A stretch of DNA of 64,000 nucleotides from Magnetospirillum gryphiswaldense MSR-1 v2. Its GTDB lineage: Bacteria; Pseudomonadota; Alphaproteobacteria; Rhodospirillales; Magnetospirillaceae. A program made the translations under genes and the position numbers. Below the pieces are notes generated by a model. That model was given only the letters and a program-made list of their open reading frames with translations, ran no database searches and had not been told where the DNA came from. The stretch lies in NCBI RefSeq assembly GCF_000513295.1, contig NC_023065.1, positions 4,217,001 through 4,281,000 on the forward strand. Reading direction: 5' to 3'. Numbering within the stretch: position 1 is the first letter of the stretch; each line of letters opens with the position of its first letter. Positions 63,199 to 64,000 of this stretch are shown here, in pieces.

Positions 63199-64000
63199 TC
63201 AGAAAGATTCTCGTCACCGGCAGTTCCGCCGTGGCCGGTACCGCGGTTCGCGCCGTCAGCGGCGAATATCCGTCGGAATTCGTCTTCGCCACCTCCAAGG
63301 ATTGCGACCTGACCGACGCCAAGGCGGCGCAGGATTACGTCGCGGCCGTCGCTCCCGACGCCATCATCCATCTGGCGGCGGTCAGCGGCGGCATTGGCCT
63401 GAGCGCCGCTCATCACGCCAGCATGCTGCGCGACAACACGCTGATGACCTTCTCGGTGCTGGAAGCGGCGCGTAAGCTGGGGGTCGGCAAGGTGGTGATG
63501 GCCCTGACCGCCGGCGCCTATCCGCCCGACGCCCCCTTGCCCTATCGCGAGGAATATCTGCATGCCGGGCCCTCGCACGGGTCCAATTACGGCTCGTCTT
63601 ACGCCAAGCGGCTGATCGAGCCGGCCATCCGCGCCTATCGTTCCGAATACGGGCTCAAGGTGGTGGGGTTGGTGCCCAACGGCATCTTCGGTCCCAACGA
63701 CAATTTCAATTACCAGGACGCGCCCATGCTGCCGGCGCTGATCCGCCGTTTCCATGAAGGCCGCGACAGCGCCGACCCCATCGAGATCTGGGGCGACGGT
63801 AGCCCGGTCAGGGAATACACCTTCTCCGAGGACGTGGCCCGCGCCTTCCTGTGGGCGGCCTATCATTATGACGACGATCAGGTTCTCAATTCGGGTACGA
63901 CCGAGGCCAGTTCCATCCGCGACATCGCCTTGATGATCGCCGAGTTCATGGGTGTCGATCCGGCGCGTATCTTCTTCAATACCGACAAGCCCAGCAGCGT
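63195..64000 (+). CDS. NAD-dependent epimerase, GDP-fucose-synthase-like (partial)
   Basis: At least 268 residues, cut by the window edge. ILVTGSSAVAGTAV, AAVSGGIGLSAAHHASMLRD, catalytic SSYAKRLIEP and VPNGIFGPNDNFN resemble GDP-L-fucose synthase (WcaG/Fcl). Overlaps the radical SAM gene stop by ATGA, so the cluster continues beyond the window. Confidence 0.85.
   Translation, partial: MIRKILVTGSSAVAGTAVRAVSGEYPSEFVFATSKDCDLTDAKAAQDYVAAVAPDAIIHLAAVSGGIGLSAAHHASMLRDNTLMTFSVLEAARKLGVGKVVMALTAGAYPPDAPLPYREEYLHAGPSHGSNYGSSYAKRLIEPAIRAYRSEYGLKVVGLVPNGIFGPNDNFNYQDAPMLPALIRRFHEGRDSADPIEIWGDGSPVREYTFSEDVARAFLWAAYHYDDDQVLNSGTTEASSIRDIALMIAEFMGVDPARIFFNTDKPSS

Overview
The window is about 64 kb of a high-GC alphaproteobacterial chromosome. 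A Rhodospirillales / Magnetospirillum-like host is suggested (inference) by the lptC-lptA-lptB-rpoN-ptsN cluster, a metX-metW pair, a five-gene Calvin-cycle operon, many signalling and chemotaxis-type proteins, and the general codon usage. No magnetosome gene is present.

Layout. 1-5.0 kb: an anti-sigma-type kinase and STAS pair, a small unknown gene with an IS630 element sitting exactly in its stop codon, and a periplasmic-binding-protein/histidine-kinase pair. 5.1-10.7 kb: an AT-richer accessory island ending at a tRNA-Arg whose 3' end faces the island. It holds an IS66 remnant, a truncated unknown gene, a retron-type reverse transcriptase, an IS5-family element, and a gene matching the nucleoside deoxyribosyltransferase-like effector of retron Ec86 (Eco1). 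10.8-16.4 kb: tRNA-Arg, a zinc-ribbon DinB, small unknowns, an NDUFA9-like dehydrogenase, tRNA-Leu, ribonuclease D and KdsD. 16.4-22.8 kb: LPS transport genes lptCAB, rpoN, ptsN, then a GST, a polysaccharide deacetylase and a GNAT protein. 22.8-28.5 kb: Calvin-cycle operon read leftward as glpX-type FBPase, prk, tkt, fba, rpe. 28.7-35.2 kb: cytochrome b561, a LuxR-type regulator with a degenerate receiver, a GGDEF/EAL protein, a CHAP protein, a TAXI receptor and a cytochrome c. 35.5-43 kb: HrpB helicase, a binding protein, a collapsed chemoreceptor, an NnrS-like membrane protein with a DUF59 partner, a hydrolase and a VOC protein. 43.2-48 kb: aromatic amino acid operon (chorismate mutase, hisC, tyrA), divergent from metX-metW. 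48-52.3 kb: CoA transferase, methyltransferase, ABC-2 exporter. 52.3-64 kb: a surface-glycan or glycosylation cluster (sugar epimerases, a heptose-kinase-like GHMP kinase, RmlC-like epimerase, GT2, a GT41/SPINDLY-like protein, split transketolase, B12-type radical SAM enzyme), running off the right edge.

The most notable system is the retron. Effector, msr-msd RNA and reverse transcriptase lie in one leftward operon, but the RNA gene is cut in two by a 1.3-kb IS5-family element inserted in the predicted tip of the msd hairpin. The msr start matches the remembered Ec86 msr start over 11 bases. The two 18-nt msd stem arms lie 3 nt from either side of the IS, and removing the IS with one copy of a near-perfect 4-bp target repeat restores a hairpin with a 6-nt loop. 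This looks like a recently inactivated, reconstructible type II-A retron.
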